Positions 37,301 to 51,204 of a stretch of DNA of 64,000 nt are shown in pieces. This DNA is from Vespa crabro (lineage: Eukaryota > Arthropoda > Insecta > Hymenoptera > Vespidae). Numbering within the stretch: position 1 is the first letter of the stretch; each line of letters starts with the position of its first letter. The DNA is taken from contig NC_060967.1 in the NCBI RefSeq assembly GCF_910589235.1, positions 4,193,938 to 4,257,937 on the forward strand. The letters run 5' to 3'. The position numbers were made by a program, and so were the translations under genes. The notes under the pieces were generated by a model. It had not been told where the DNA came from. It saw nothing but the letters and a program-made list of their open reading frames with translations, and made no database searches.

Positions 37301-39408
37301 TATGGAACAATGTTCAAACGTCGTATCCAAGGTAAAATAGATGTTTGGTCTCCTGAAAGACTATGTCCGAATCGTTTGGTAACATTTTTCAAACTGTAGA
37401 AGGAATTATTTCAATGTTTTCACGATTTTATCTACGCAGATAGCGAAATTCGCATGTGTCGATCAGGTTTTTCGATAAATTTCATGTTAATACTCGTATT
37501 TACTCATAGTCACAGTTATATTATTGTTATATTCTTTATTCTGCGTCGACAGAATATGAAATAATTGAAATTGAATGAGATTTCAACCTTTCGTTTTTCG
37601 ACGATACGACTATTTGTGCGAAAAATAGTATATAAGATATGGAACAATGTTCAAACGTCGTATCCAAGGTAAAATAGATGTTTGGTCTCCTGAAAGACTA
37701 TGTCCGAATCGTTTGGTAACATTTTTCAAACTGTAGAAGGAATTATTTCAATGTTTTCACGATTTTATCTCCGCATATAGCGAAATTCGCATGTGTCGAT
37801 CAGGTTTTTCGATAAATTTCATGTTAATACTCGTATTTTCTCATAGTCACAGTTATATTATTGTTATATTCTTTATTCTGCGTCGACAGAATATGAAATA
37901 ATTGAAATTGAATGAGATTTCAACCTTTCGCTTTTCGACGATACGACTATTTGTGCGAAAAATAGTATATAAGATATGGAACAATGTTCAAACGTCGTAT
38001 CCAAGGTAAAATAGATGTTTGGTCTCCTGAAAGACTATGTCCGAATCGTTTGGTAACATTTTTCAAACTGTAGAAGGAATTATTTCAATGTTTTCACGAT
38101 TTTATCTCCGCATATAGAGAAATTCGCATGTGTCGATCAGGTTTTTCGATAAATTTCATGTTAATACTCGTATTTACTCATAGTCACAGTTATATTATTG
38201 TTATATTCTTTATTCTGCGTCGACAGAATATGAAATAATTGAAATTGAATGAGATTTCAACCTTTCGTTTTTCGACGATACGACTATTTGTGCGAAAAAT
38301 AGTATATAAGATATGGAACAATGTTCAAACGTCGTATCCAAGGTAAAATAGATGTTTGGTCTCCTGAAAGACTATGTCCGAATCGTTTGGTAACATTTTT
38401 CAAACTGTAGAAGGAATTATTTCAATGTTTTCACGATTTTATCTCCGCATATAGCGAAATTCGCATGTGTCGATCAGGTTTTTCGATAAATTTCATGTTA
38501 ATACTCGTATTTACTCATAGTCACAGTTATATTATTGTTATATTCTTTATTCTGCGTCGACAGAATATGAAATAATTGAAATTGAATGAGATTTCAACCT
38601 TTCGTTTTTCGACGATACGACTATTTGTGCGAAAAATAGTATATAAGATATGGAACAATGTTCAAACGTCGTATCCAAGGTAAAATAGATGTTTGGTCTC
38701 CTGAAAGACTATGTCCGAATCGTTTGGTAACATTTTTCAAACTGTAGAAGGAATTATTTCAATGTTTTCACGATTTTATCTCCGCATATAGAGAAATTCG
38801 CATGTGTCGATCAGGTTTTTCGATAAATTTCATGTTAATACTCGTATTTACTCATAGTCACAGTTATATTATTGTTATATTCTTTATTCTGCGTCGACAG
38901 AATATGAAATAATTGAAATTGAATGAGATTTCAACCTTTCGCTTTTCGACGATACGACTATTTGTGCGAAAAATAGTATATAAGATATGGAACAATGTTC
39001 AAACGTCGTATCCAAGGTAAAATAGATGTTTGGTCTCCTGAAAGACTATGTCCGAATCGTTTGGTAACATTTTTCAAACTGTAGAAGGAATTATTTCAAT
39101 GTTATCAGGATTTTAAACCCGCATATAGAGAAATTCGCTTGTGTCGATCAGGTTTTTCGATAAATTTCATGTTAATACTCGTATTTTCTCATAGTCACAG
39201 ATATATTTTTGTTATATACTTTATTCTGCTTCGACAGAATATGAAATAATTGAAATTGAATGAGATTTCAACCTATCGTTTTTCGACGATACGACTATTT
39301 GTGCGAAAAATAGTATATAAGATATGGAACAATGTTCAAACGTCGTATCCAAGGTAAAATAGATGTTTGGTCTCCTGAAAGACTATGTCCGAATCGTTTG
39401 GTAACATT

Positions 39409-42400
39409 TTTCAAACTGTAGAAGGAATTATTTCAATGTTTTCACGATTTTATCTCCGCATATAGAGAAATTCGCATGTGTCGATCAGGTTTTTCGATAA
39501 ATTTCATGTTAATACTCGTATTTACTCATAGTCACAGTTATATTATTGTTATATTCTTTATTCTGCGTCGACAGAATATGAAATAATTGAAATTGAATGA
39601 GATTTCAACCTTTCGCTTTTCGACGATACGACTATTTGTGCGAAAAATAGTATATAAGATATGGAACAATGTTCAAACGTCGTATCCAAGGTAAAATAGA
39701 TGTTTGGTCTCCTGAAAGACTATGTCCGAATCGTTTGGTAACATTTTTCAAACTGTAGAAGGAATTATTTCAATGTTTTCACGATTTTATCTCCGCATAT
39801 AGAGAAATTCGCATGTGTCGATCAGGTTTTTCGATAAATTTCATGTTAATACTCGTATTTACTCATAGTCACAGTTATATTATTGTTATATTCTTTATTC
39901 TGCGTCGACAGAATATGAAATAATTGAAATTGAATGAGATTTCAACCTTTCGCTTTTCGACGATACGACTATTTGTGCGAAAAATAGTATATAAGATATG
40001 GAACAATGTTCAAACGTCGTATCCAAGGTAAAATAGATGTTTGGTCTCCTGAAAGACTATGTCCGAATCGTTTGGTAACATTTTTCAAACTGTAGAAGGA
40101 ATTATTTCAATGTTTTCACGATTTTATCTCCGCATATAGAGAAATTCGCATGTGTCGATCAGGTTTTTCGATAAATTTCATGTTAATACTCGTATTTACT
40201 CATAGTCACAGTTATATTATTGTTATATTCTTTATTCTGCGTCGACAGAATATGAAATAATTGAAATTGAATGAGATTTCAACCTTTCGCTTTTCGACGA
40301 TACGACTATTTGTGCGAAAAATAGTATATAAGATATGGAACAATGTTCAAACGTCGTATCCAAGGTAAAATAGATGTTTGGTCTCCTGAAAGACTATGTC
40401 CGAATCGTTTGGTAACATTTTTCAAACTGTAGAAGGAATTATTTCAATGTTTTCACGATTTTATCTCCGCATATAGAGAAATTCGCATGTGTCGATCAGG
40501 TTTTTCGATAAATTTCATGTTAATACTCGTATTTACTCATAGTCACAGTTATATTATTGTTATATTCTTTATTCTGCGTCGACAGAATATGAAATAATTG
40601 AAATTGAATGAGATTTCAACCTTTCGCTTTTCGACGATACGACTATTTGTGCGAAAAATAGTATATAAGATATGGAACAATGTTCAAACGTCGTATCCAA
40701 GGTAAAATAGATGTTTGGTCTCCTGAAAGACTATGTCCGAATCGTTTGGTAACATTTTTCAAACTGTAGAAGGAATTATTTCAATGTTTTCACGATTTTA
40801 TCTCCGCATATAGAGAAATTCGCATGTGTCGATCAGGTTTTTCGATAAATTTCATGTTAATACTCGTATTTACTCATAGTCACAGTTATATTATTGTTAT
40901 ATTCTTTATTCTGCGTCGACAGAATATGAAATAATTGAAATTGAATGAGATTTCAACCTTTCGCTTTTCGACGATACGACTATTTGTGCGAAAAATAGTA
41001 TATAAGATATGGAACAATGTTCAAACGTCGTATCCAAGGTAAAATAGATGTTTGGTCTCCTGAAAGACTATGTCCGAATCGTTTGGTAACATTTTTCAAA
41101 CTGTAGAAGGAATTATTTCAATGTTTTCACGATTTTATCTCCGCATATAGAGAAATTCGCATGTGTCGATCAGGTTTTTCGATAAATTTCATGTTAATAC
41201 TCGTATTTACTCATAGTCACAGTTATATTATTGTTATATTCTTTATTCTGCGTCGACAGAATATGAAATAATTGAAATTGAATGAGATTTCAACCTTTCG
41301 CTTTTCGACGATACGACTATTTGTGCGAAAAATAGTATATAAGATATGGAACAATGTTCAAACGTCGTATCCAAGGTAAAATAGATGTTTGGTCTCCTGA
41401 AAGACTATGTCCGAATCGTTTGGTAACATTTTTCAAACTGTAGAAGGAATTATTTCAATGTTTTCACGATTTTATCTCCGCATATAGAGAAATTCGCATG
41501 TGTCGATCAGGTTTTTCGATAAATTTCATGTTAATACTCGTATTTACTCATAGTCACAGTTATATTATTGTTATATTCTTTATTCTGCGTCGACAGAATA
41601 TGAAATAATTGAAATTGAATGAGATTTCAACCTTTCGCTTTTCGACGATACGACTATTTGTGCGAAAAATAGTATATAAGATATGGAACAATGTTCAAAC
41701 GTCGTATCCAAGGTAAAATAGATGTTTGGTCTCCTGAAAGACTATGTCCGAATCGTTTGGTAACATTTTTCAAACTGTAGAAGGAATTATTTCAATGTTT
41801 TCACGATTTTATCTCCGCATATAGAGAAATTCGCATGTGTCGATCAGGTTTTTCGATAAATTTCATGTTAATACTCGTATTTACTCATAGTCACAGTTAT
41901 ATTATTGTTATATTCTTTATTCTGCGTCGACAGAATATGAAATAATTGAAATTGAATGAGATTTCAACCTTTCGCTTTTCGACGATACGACTATTTGTGC
42001 GAAAAATAGTATATAAGATATGGAACAATGTTCAAACGTCGTATCCAAGGTAAAATAGATGTTTGGTCTCCTGAAAGACTATGTCCGAATCGTTTGGTAA
42101 CATTTTTCAAACTGTAGAAGGAATTATTTCAATGTTTTCACGATTTTATCTCCGCATATAGAGAAATTCGCATGTGTCGATCAGGTTTTTCGATAAATTT
42201 CATGTTAATACTCGTATTTACTCATAGTCACAGTTATATTATTGTTATATTCTTTATTCTGCGTCGACAGAATATGAAATAATTGAAATTGAATGAGATT
42301 TCAACCTTTCGCTTTTCGACGATACGACTATTTGTGCGAAAAATAGTATATAAGATATGGAACAATGTTCAAACGTCGTATCCAAGGTAAAATAGATGTT

Positions 42401-44800
42401 TGGTCTCCTGAAAGACTATGTCCGAATCGTTTGGTAACATTTTTCAAACTGTAGAAGGAATTATTTCAATGTTTTCACGATTTTATCTCCGCATATAGAG
42501 AAATTCGCATGTGTCGATCAGGTTTTTCGATAAATTTCATGTTAATACTCGTATTTACTCATAGTCACAGTTATATTATTGTTATATTCTTTATTCTGCG
42601 TCGACAGAATATGAAATAATTGAAATTGAATGAGATTTCAACCTTTCGCTTTTCGACGATACGACTATTTGTGCGAAAAATAGTATATAAGATATGGAAC
42701 AATGTTCAAACGTCGTATCCAAGGTAAAATAGATGTTTGGTCTCCTGAAAGACTATGTCCGAATCGTTTGGTAACATTTTTCAAACTGTAGAAGGAATTA
42801 TTTCAATGTTTTCACGATTTTATCTCCGCATATAGAGAAATTCGCATGTGTCGATCAGGTTTTTCGATAAATTTCATGTTAATACTCGTATTTACTCATA
42901 GTCACAGTTATATTATTGTTATATTCTTTATTCTGCGTCGACAGAATATGAAATAATTGAAATTGAATGAGATTTCAACCTTTCGCTTTTCGACGATACG
43001 ACTATTTGTGCGAAAAATAGTATATAAGATATGGAACAATGTTCAAACGTCGTATCCAAGGTAAAATAGATGTTTGGTCTCCTGAAAGACTATGTCCGAA
43101 TCGTTTGGTAACATTTTTCAAACTGTAGAAGGAATTATTTCAATGTTTTCACGATTTTATCTCCGCATATAGAGAAATTCGCATGTGTCGATCAGGTTTT
43201 TCGATAAATTTCATGTTAATACTCGTATTTACTCATAGTCACAGTTATATTATTGTTATATTCTTTATTCTGCGTCGACAGAATATGAAATAATTGAAAT
43301 TGAATGAGATTTCAACCTTTCGCTTTTCGACGATACGACTATTTGTGCGAAAAATAGTATATAAGATATGGAACAATGTTCAAACGTCGTATCCAAGGTA
43401 AAATAGATGTTTGGTCTCCTGAAAGACTATGTCCGAATCGTTTGGTAACATTTTTCAAACTGTAGAAGGAATTATTTCAATGTTTTCACGATTTTATCTC
43501 CGCATATAGAGAAATTCGCATGTGTCGATCAGGTTTTTCGATAAATTTCATGTTAATACTCGTATTTACACATAGTCACAGGTATATTATTGTTATATTC
43601 TTTATTCTGCGTCGACAGAATATGAAATAATTGAAATTGAATGAGATTTCAACCTTTCGCTTTTCGACGATACGACTATTTGTGCGAAAAATAGTATATA
43701 AGATATGGAACAATGTTCAAACGTCGTATCCAAGGTAAAATAGATGTTTGGTCTCCTGAAAGACTATGTCCGAATCGTTTGGTAACATTTTTCAAACTGT
43801 AGAAGGAATTATTTCAATGTTTTCACGATTTTATCTCCGCATATAGAGAAATTCGCATGTGTCGATCAGGTTTTTCGATAAATTTCATGTTAATACTCGT
43901 ATTTACTCATAGTCACAGTTATATTATTGTTATATTCTTTATTCTGCGTCGACAGAATATGAAATAATTGAAATTGAATGAGATTTCAACCTTTCGCTTT
44001 TCGACGATACGACTATTTGTGCGAAAAATAGTATATAAGATATGGAACAATGTTCAAACGTCGTATCCAAGGTAAAATAGATGTTTGGTCTCCTGAAAGA
44101 CTATGTCCGAATCGTTTGGTAACATTTTTCAAACTGTAGAAGGAATTATTTCAATGTTTTCACGATTTTATCTCCGCATATAGAGAAATTCGCATGTGTC
44201 GATCAGGTTTTTCGATAAATTTCATGTTAATACTCGTATTTACTCATAGTCACAGTTATATTATTGTTATATTCTTTATTCTGCGTCGACAGAATATGAA
44301 ATAATTGAAATTGAATGAGATTTCAACCTTTCGCTTTTCGACGATACGACTATTTGTGCGAAAAATAGTATATAAGATATGGAACAATGTTCAAACGTCG
44401 TATCCAAGGTAAAATAGATGTTTGGTCTCCTGAAAGACTATGTCCGAATCGTTTGGTAACATTTTTCAAACTGTAGAAGGAATTATTTCAATGTTTTCAC
44501 GATTTTATCTCCGCATATAGAGAAATTCGCATGTGTCGATCAGGTTTTTCGATAAATTTCATGTTAATACTCGTATTTACTCATAGTCACAGTTATATTA
44601 TTGTTATATTCTTTATTCTGCGTCGACAGAATATGAAATAATTGAAATTGAATGAGATTTCAACCTTTCGCTTTTCGACGATACGACTATTTGTGCGAAA
44701 AATAGTATATAAGATATGGAACAATGTTCAAACGTCGTATCCAAGGTAAAATAGATGTTTGGTCTCCTGAAAGACTATGTCCGAATCGTTTGGTAACATT
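39409..44800 (-). repeat. Run of 16 near-identical monomers
   Basis: Sixteen consecutive 337-bp units that read the same by eye. The one exception I saw is the unit 43453-43789, with 'TTTACACATAG' for 'TTTACTCATAG' and 'CACAGGTATATT' for 'CACAGTTATATT'. No T units interrupt it, making it the longest homogeneous stretch of the reverse arm. It implies very recent local amplification, or an assembly that cannot be verified internally without reads longer than about 5.4 kb. Confidence 0.8.
39631..39651. other. Conserved hairpin-forming dyad in the major monomer
   Basis: Arms ACTATTT and AAATAGT flank a 7-base loop (GTGCGAA). The mirror copy in the forward arm is at 11144-11164. It recurs once per monomer in the major subfamily of both arms. 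It is absent from A-type units, where the left arm reads 'ACGATTT' and the right arm 'AAATAGG'. A 7-bp AT-rich stem could extrude in single-stranded DNA or in RNA. No function can be assigned from sequence alone. Confidence 0.6.
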
Positions 44801-47800
44801 TTTCAAACTGTAGAAGGAATTATTTCAATGTTTTCACGATTTTATCTCCGCATATAGCGAAATTCGCATGTGTCGATCAGGTTTTTCGATAAATTTCATG
44901 TTAATACTCGTATTTACTCATAGTCACAGTTATATTATTGTTATATTCTTTATTCTGCGTCGACAGAATATGAAATAATTGAAATTGAATGAGATTTCAA
45001 CCTTTCGCTTTTCGACGATACGACTATTTGTGCGAAAAATAGTATATAAGATATGGAACAATGTTCAAACGTCGTATCCAAGGTAAAATAGATGTTTGGT
45101 CTCCTGAAAGACTATGTCCGAATCGTTTGGTAACATTTTTCAAACTGTAGAAGGAATTATTTCAATGTTTTCACGATTTTATCTACGCAGATAGCGAAAT
45201 TCGCATGTGTCGATCAGGTTTTTCGATAAATTTCATGTTAATACTCGTATTTACTCATAGTCACAGTTATATTATTGTTATATTCTTTATTCTGCGTCGA
45301 CAGAATATGAAATAATTGAAATTGAATGAGATTTCAACCTTTCGCTTTTCGACGATACGACTATTTGTGCGAAAAATAGTATATAAGATATGGAACAATG
45401 TTCAAACGTCGTATCCAAGGTAAAATAGATGTTTGGTCTCCTGAAAGACTATGTCCGAATCGTTTGGTAACATTTTTCAAACTGTAGAAGGAATTATTTC
45501 AATGTTTTCACGATTTTATCTCCGCATATAGAGAAATTCGCATGTGTCGATCAGGTTTTTCGATAAATTTCATGTTAATACTCGTATTTTCTAATAGTCA
45601 CAGTTATATTATTGTTATATTCTTTATTCTGCGTCGACAGAATATGAAATAATTGAAATTGAATGAGATTTCAACCTTTCGCTTTTCGACGATACGACTA
45701 TTTGTGCGAAAAATAGTATATAAGATATGGAACAATGTTCAAACGTCGTATCCAAGGTAAAATAGATGTTTGGTCTCCTGAAAGACTATGTCCGAATCGT
45801 TTGGTAACATTTTTCAAACTGTAGAAGGAATTATTTCAATGTTTTCACGATTTTATCTCCGCATATAGCGAAATTCGCATGTGTCGATCAGGTTTTTCGA
45901 TAAATTTCATGTTAATACTCGTATTTTCTAATAGTCACAGTTATATTATTGTTATATTCTTTATTCTGCGTCGACAGAATATGAAATAATTGAAATTGAA
46001 TGAGATTTCAACCTTTCGTTTTTCGACGATACGACTATTTGTGCGAAAAATAGTATATAAGATATGGAACAATGTTCAAACGTCGTATCCAAGGTAAAAT
46101 AGATGTTTGGTCTCCTGAAAGACTATGTCCGAATCGTTTGGTAACATTTTTCAAACTGTAGAAGGAATTATTTCAATGTTTTCACGATTTTATCTCCGCA
46201 TATAGCGAAATTCGCATGTGTCGATCAGGTTTTTCGATAAATTTCATGTTAATACTCGTATTTTCTCATAGTCACAGTTATATTATTGTTATATTCTTTA
46301 TTCTGCGTCGACAGAATATGAAATAATTGAAATTGAATGAGATTTCAACCTTTCGCTTTTCGACGATACGACTATTTGTGCGAAAAATAGTATATAAGAT
46401 ATGGAACAATGTTCAAACGTCGTATCCAAGGTAAAATAGATGTTTGGTCTCCTGAAAGACTATGTCCGAATCGTTTGGTAACATTTTTCAAACTGTAGAA
46501 GGAATTATTTCAATGTTATCAGGATTTTAAAACCGCATAAAGCGAAATTCGCTTGTGTCGATCAGGTTTTTTCGATAAATTTCATGTTAATACTCGTATT
46601 TTCTCATAGTCACAGTTATATCTTTGTTATATTCTTTATTCTGCTTCGACAGAATATGAAATAATTGAAATTGAATGAGATTTCAACCTATCGTTTTTCG
46701 ACGATACGACTATTTGTGCGAAAAATAGTATATAAGATATGGAACAATGTTCAAACGTCGTATCCAAGGTAAAATAGATGTTTGGTCTCCTGAAAGACTA
46801 TGTCCGAATCGTTTGGTAACATTTTTCAAACTGTAGAAGGAATTATTTCAATGTTTTCACGATTTTATCTACGCATATAGCGAAATTCGCATGTGTCGAT
46901 CAGGTTTTTCGATAAATTTCATGTTAATACTCGTATTTTCTCATAGTCACAGTTATATTATTGTTATATTCTTTATTCTGCGTCGACAGAATATGAAATA
47001 ATTGAAATTGAATGAGATTTCAACCTTTCGCTTTTCGACGATACGACTATTTGTGCGAAAAATAGTATATAAGATATGGAACAATGTTCAAACGTCGTAT
47101 CCAAGGTAAAATAGATGTTTGGTCTCCTGAAAGACTATGTCCGAATCGTTTGGTAACATTTTTCAAACTGTAGAAGGAATTATTTCAATGTTTTCACGAT
47201 TTTATCTCCGCATATAGAGAAATTCGCATGTGTCGATCAGGTTTTTCGATAAATTTCATGTTAATACTCGTATTTACTCATAGTCACAGTTATATTATTG
47301 TTATATTCTTTATTCTGCGTCGACAGAATATGAAATAATTGAAATTGAATGAGATTTCAACCTTTCGCTTTTCGACGATACGACTATTTGTGCGAAAAAT
47401 AGTATATAAGATATGGAACAATGTTCAAACGTCGTATCCAAGGTAAAATAGATGTTTGGTCTCCTGAAAGACTATGTCCGAATCGTTTGGTAACATTTTT
47501 CAAACTGTAGAAGGAATTATTTCAATGTTATCTGGAATTTAAAACCGCATAAAGCGAAATTCGCTTGTGTCGATCAGGTTTTTCGATAAATTTCATGTTA
47601 ATACTCGTATTTTCTCATAGTCACAGTTATATCTTTGTTATATTCTTTATTCTGCTTCGACAGAATATGAAATAATTGAAATTGAATGAGATTTCAACCT
47701 ATCGTTTTTCGACGATACGACTATTTGTGCGAAAAATAGTATATAAGATATGGAACAATGTTCAAACGTCGTATCCAAGGTAAAATAGATGTTTGGTCTC

Positions 47801-50800
47801 CTGAAAGACTATGTCCGAATCGTTTGGTAACATTTTTCAAACTGTAGAAGGAATTTTTTCAATGTTTTCACGATTTTATCTCCGCATATAGAGAAATTCG
47901 CATGTGTCGATCAGGTTTTTCGATAAATTTCATGTTAATACTCGTATTTACTCATAGTCACAGTTATATTATTGTTATATTCTTTATTCTGCGTCGACAG
48001 AATATGAAATAATTGAAATTGAATGAGATTTCAACCTTTCGCTTTTCGACGATACGACTATTTGTGCGAAAAATAGTATATAAGATATGGAACAATGTTC
48101 AAACGTCGTATCCAAGGTAAAATAGATGTTTGGTCTCCTGAAAGACTATGTCCGAATCGTTTGGTAACATTTTTCAAACTGTAGAAGGAATTATTTCAAT
48201 GTTTTCACGATTTTATCTACGCAGATAGCGAAATTCGCATGTGTCGATCAGGTTTTTCGATAAATTTCATGTTAATACTCGTATTTACTCATAGTCACAG
48301 TTATATTATTGTTATATTCTTTATTCTGCGTCGACAGAATATGAAATAATTGAAATTGAATGAGATTTCAACCTTTCGCTTTTCGACGATACGACTATTT
48401 GTGCGAAAAATAGTATATAAGATATGGAACAATGTTCAAACGTCGTATCCAAGGTAAAATAGATGTTTGGTCTCCTGAAAGACTATGTCCGAATCGTTTG
48501 GTAACATTTTTCAAACTGTAGAAGGAATTATTTCAATGTTTTCACGATTTTATCTCCGCATATAGAGAAATTCGCATGTGTCGATCAGGTTTTTCGATAA
48601 ATTTCATGTTAATACTCGTATTTACTCATAGTCACAGTTATATTATTGTTATATTCTTTATTCTGCGTCGACAGAATATGAAATAATTGAAATTGAATGA
48701 GATTTCAACCTTTCGCTTTTCGACGATACGACTATTTGTGCGAAAAATAGTATATAAGATATGGAACAATGTTCAAACGTCGTATCCAAGGTAAAATAGA
48801 TGTTTGGTCTCCTGAAAGACTATGTCCGAATCGTTTGGTAACATTTTTCAAACTGTAGAAGGAATTATTTCAATGTTTTCACGATTTTATCTCCGCATAT
48901 AGCGAAATTCGCATGTGTCGATCAGGTTTTTCGATAAATTTCATGTTAATATTCGTATTTTCTAATAGTCACAGTTATATTATTGTTATATTCTTTATTC
49001 TGCGTCGACAGAATATGAAATAATTGAAATTGAATGAGATTTCAACCTTTCGCTTTTCGACGATACGACTATTTGTGCGAAAAATAGTATATAAGATATG
49101 AAACAATGTTCAAACGTCGTATCCAAGGTAAAATAGATGTTTGGTCTCCTGAAAGACCATGTCCGAATCGATTGGTAACATTTTTCAAACTGTAGAAGGA
49201 ATTATTTCAATGTTATCTGGAATTTAAACCCGCATAAAGATAAATTCGCTTGTGTCGATCAGGTTTTTCGATAAATTTCATGTTAATACTCGTATTTTCT
49301 CATAGTCACAGTTATATCTTTGTTATATTCTTTATTCTGCTTCGACAGAATATGAAATAATTGAAATTGAATGAGATTTCAACCTATCGTTTTTCGACGA
49401 TACGACTATTTGTGCGAAAAATAGTATATAAGATATGGAACAATGTTCAAACGTCGTATCCAAGGTAAAATAGATGTTTGGTCTCCTGAAAGACTATGTC
49501 CGAATCGTTTGGTAACATTTTTCAAACTGTAGAAGGAATTATTTCAATGTTTTCACGATTTTATCTCCGCATATAGAGAAATTCGCATGTGTCGATCAGG
49601 TTTTTCGATAAATTTCATGTTAATACTCGTATTTTCTCATAGTCACAGTTATATTATTGTTATATTCTTTATTCTGCGTCGACAGAATATGAAATAATTG
49701 AAATTGAATGAGATTTCAACCTTTCGCTTTTCGACGATACGACTATTTGTGCGAAAAATAGTATATAAGATATGGAACAATGTTCAAACGTCGTATCCAA
49801 GGTAAAATAGATGTTTGGTCTCCTGAAAGACTATGTCCGAATCGTTTGGTAACATTTTTCAAACTGTAGAAGGAATTATTTCAATGTTTTCACGATTTTA
49901 TCTCCGCATATAGAGAAATTCGCATGTGTCGATCAGGTTTTTCGATAAATTTCATGTTAATACTCGTATTTACTCATAGTCACAGTTATATTATTGTTAT
50001 ATTCTTTATTCTGCGTCGACAGAATATGAAATAATTGAAATTGAATGAGATTTCAACCTTTCGCTTTTCGACGATACGACTATTTGTGCGAAAAATAGTA
50101 TATAAGATATGGAACAATGTTCAAACGTCGTATCCAAGGTAAAATAGATGTTTGGTCTCCTGAAAGACTATGTCCGAATCGTTTGGTAACATTTTTCAAA
50201 CTGTAGAAGGAATTATTTCAATGTTTTCACGATTTTATCTCCGCATATAGCGAAATTCGCATGTGTCGATCAGGTTTTTCGATAAATTTCATGTTAATAC
50301 TCGTATTTTCTAATAGTCACAGTTATATTATTGTTATATTCTTTATTCTGCGTCGACAGAATATGAAATAATTGAAATTGAATGAGATTTCAACCTTTCG
50401 TTTTTCGACGATACGACTATTTGTGCGAAAAATAGTATATAAGATATGGAACAATGTTCAAACGTCGTATCCAAGGTAAAATAGATGTTTGGTCTCCTGA
50501 AAGACTATGTCCGAATCGTTTGGTAACATTTTTCAAACTGTAGAAGGAATTATTTCAATGTTTTCACGATTTTATCTCCGCATATAGAGAAATTCGCATG
50601 TGTCGATCAGGTTTTTCGATAAATTTCATGTTAATACTCGTATTTACTCATAGTCACAGTTATATTATTGTTATATTCTTTATTCTGCGTCGACAGAATA
50701 TGAAATAATTGAAATTGAATGAGATTTCAACCTTTCGCTTTTCGACGATACGACTATTTGTGCGAAAAATAGTATATAAGATATGGAACAATGTTCAAAC

Positions 50801-51204
50801 GTCGTATCCAAGGTAAAATAGATGTTTGGTCTCCTGAAAGACTATGTCCGAATCGATTGGTAACATTTTTCAAACTGTAGAAGGAATTATTTCAATGTTT
50901 TCACGATTTTATCACCGCAGATAGCGAAATTCGCATGTGTCGATCAGGTTTTTCGATAAATTTCATGTTAATACTCGTATTTTCTCATAGTCACAGTTAT
51001 ATTATTGTTATATTCTTTATTCTGCGTCGACAGAATATGAAATAATTGAAATTGAATGAGATTTCAACCTTTCGCTTTTCGACGATACGACTATTTGTGC
51101 GAAAAATAGTATATAAGATATGAAACAATGTTCAAACGTCGTGTTCAAGGTAAAATAGATGTTTGGTCTCCTGAAAGACCATGTCCGAATCGATTGGTAA
51201 CATT

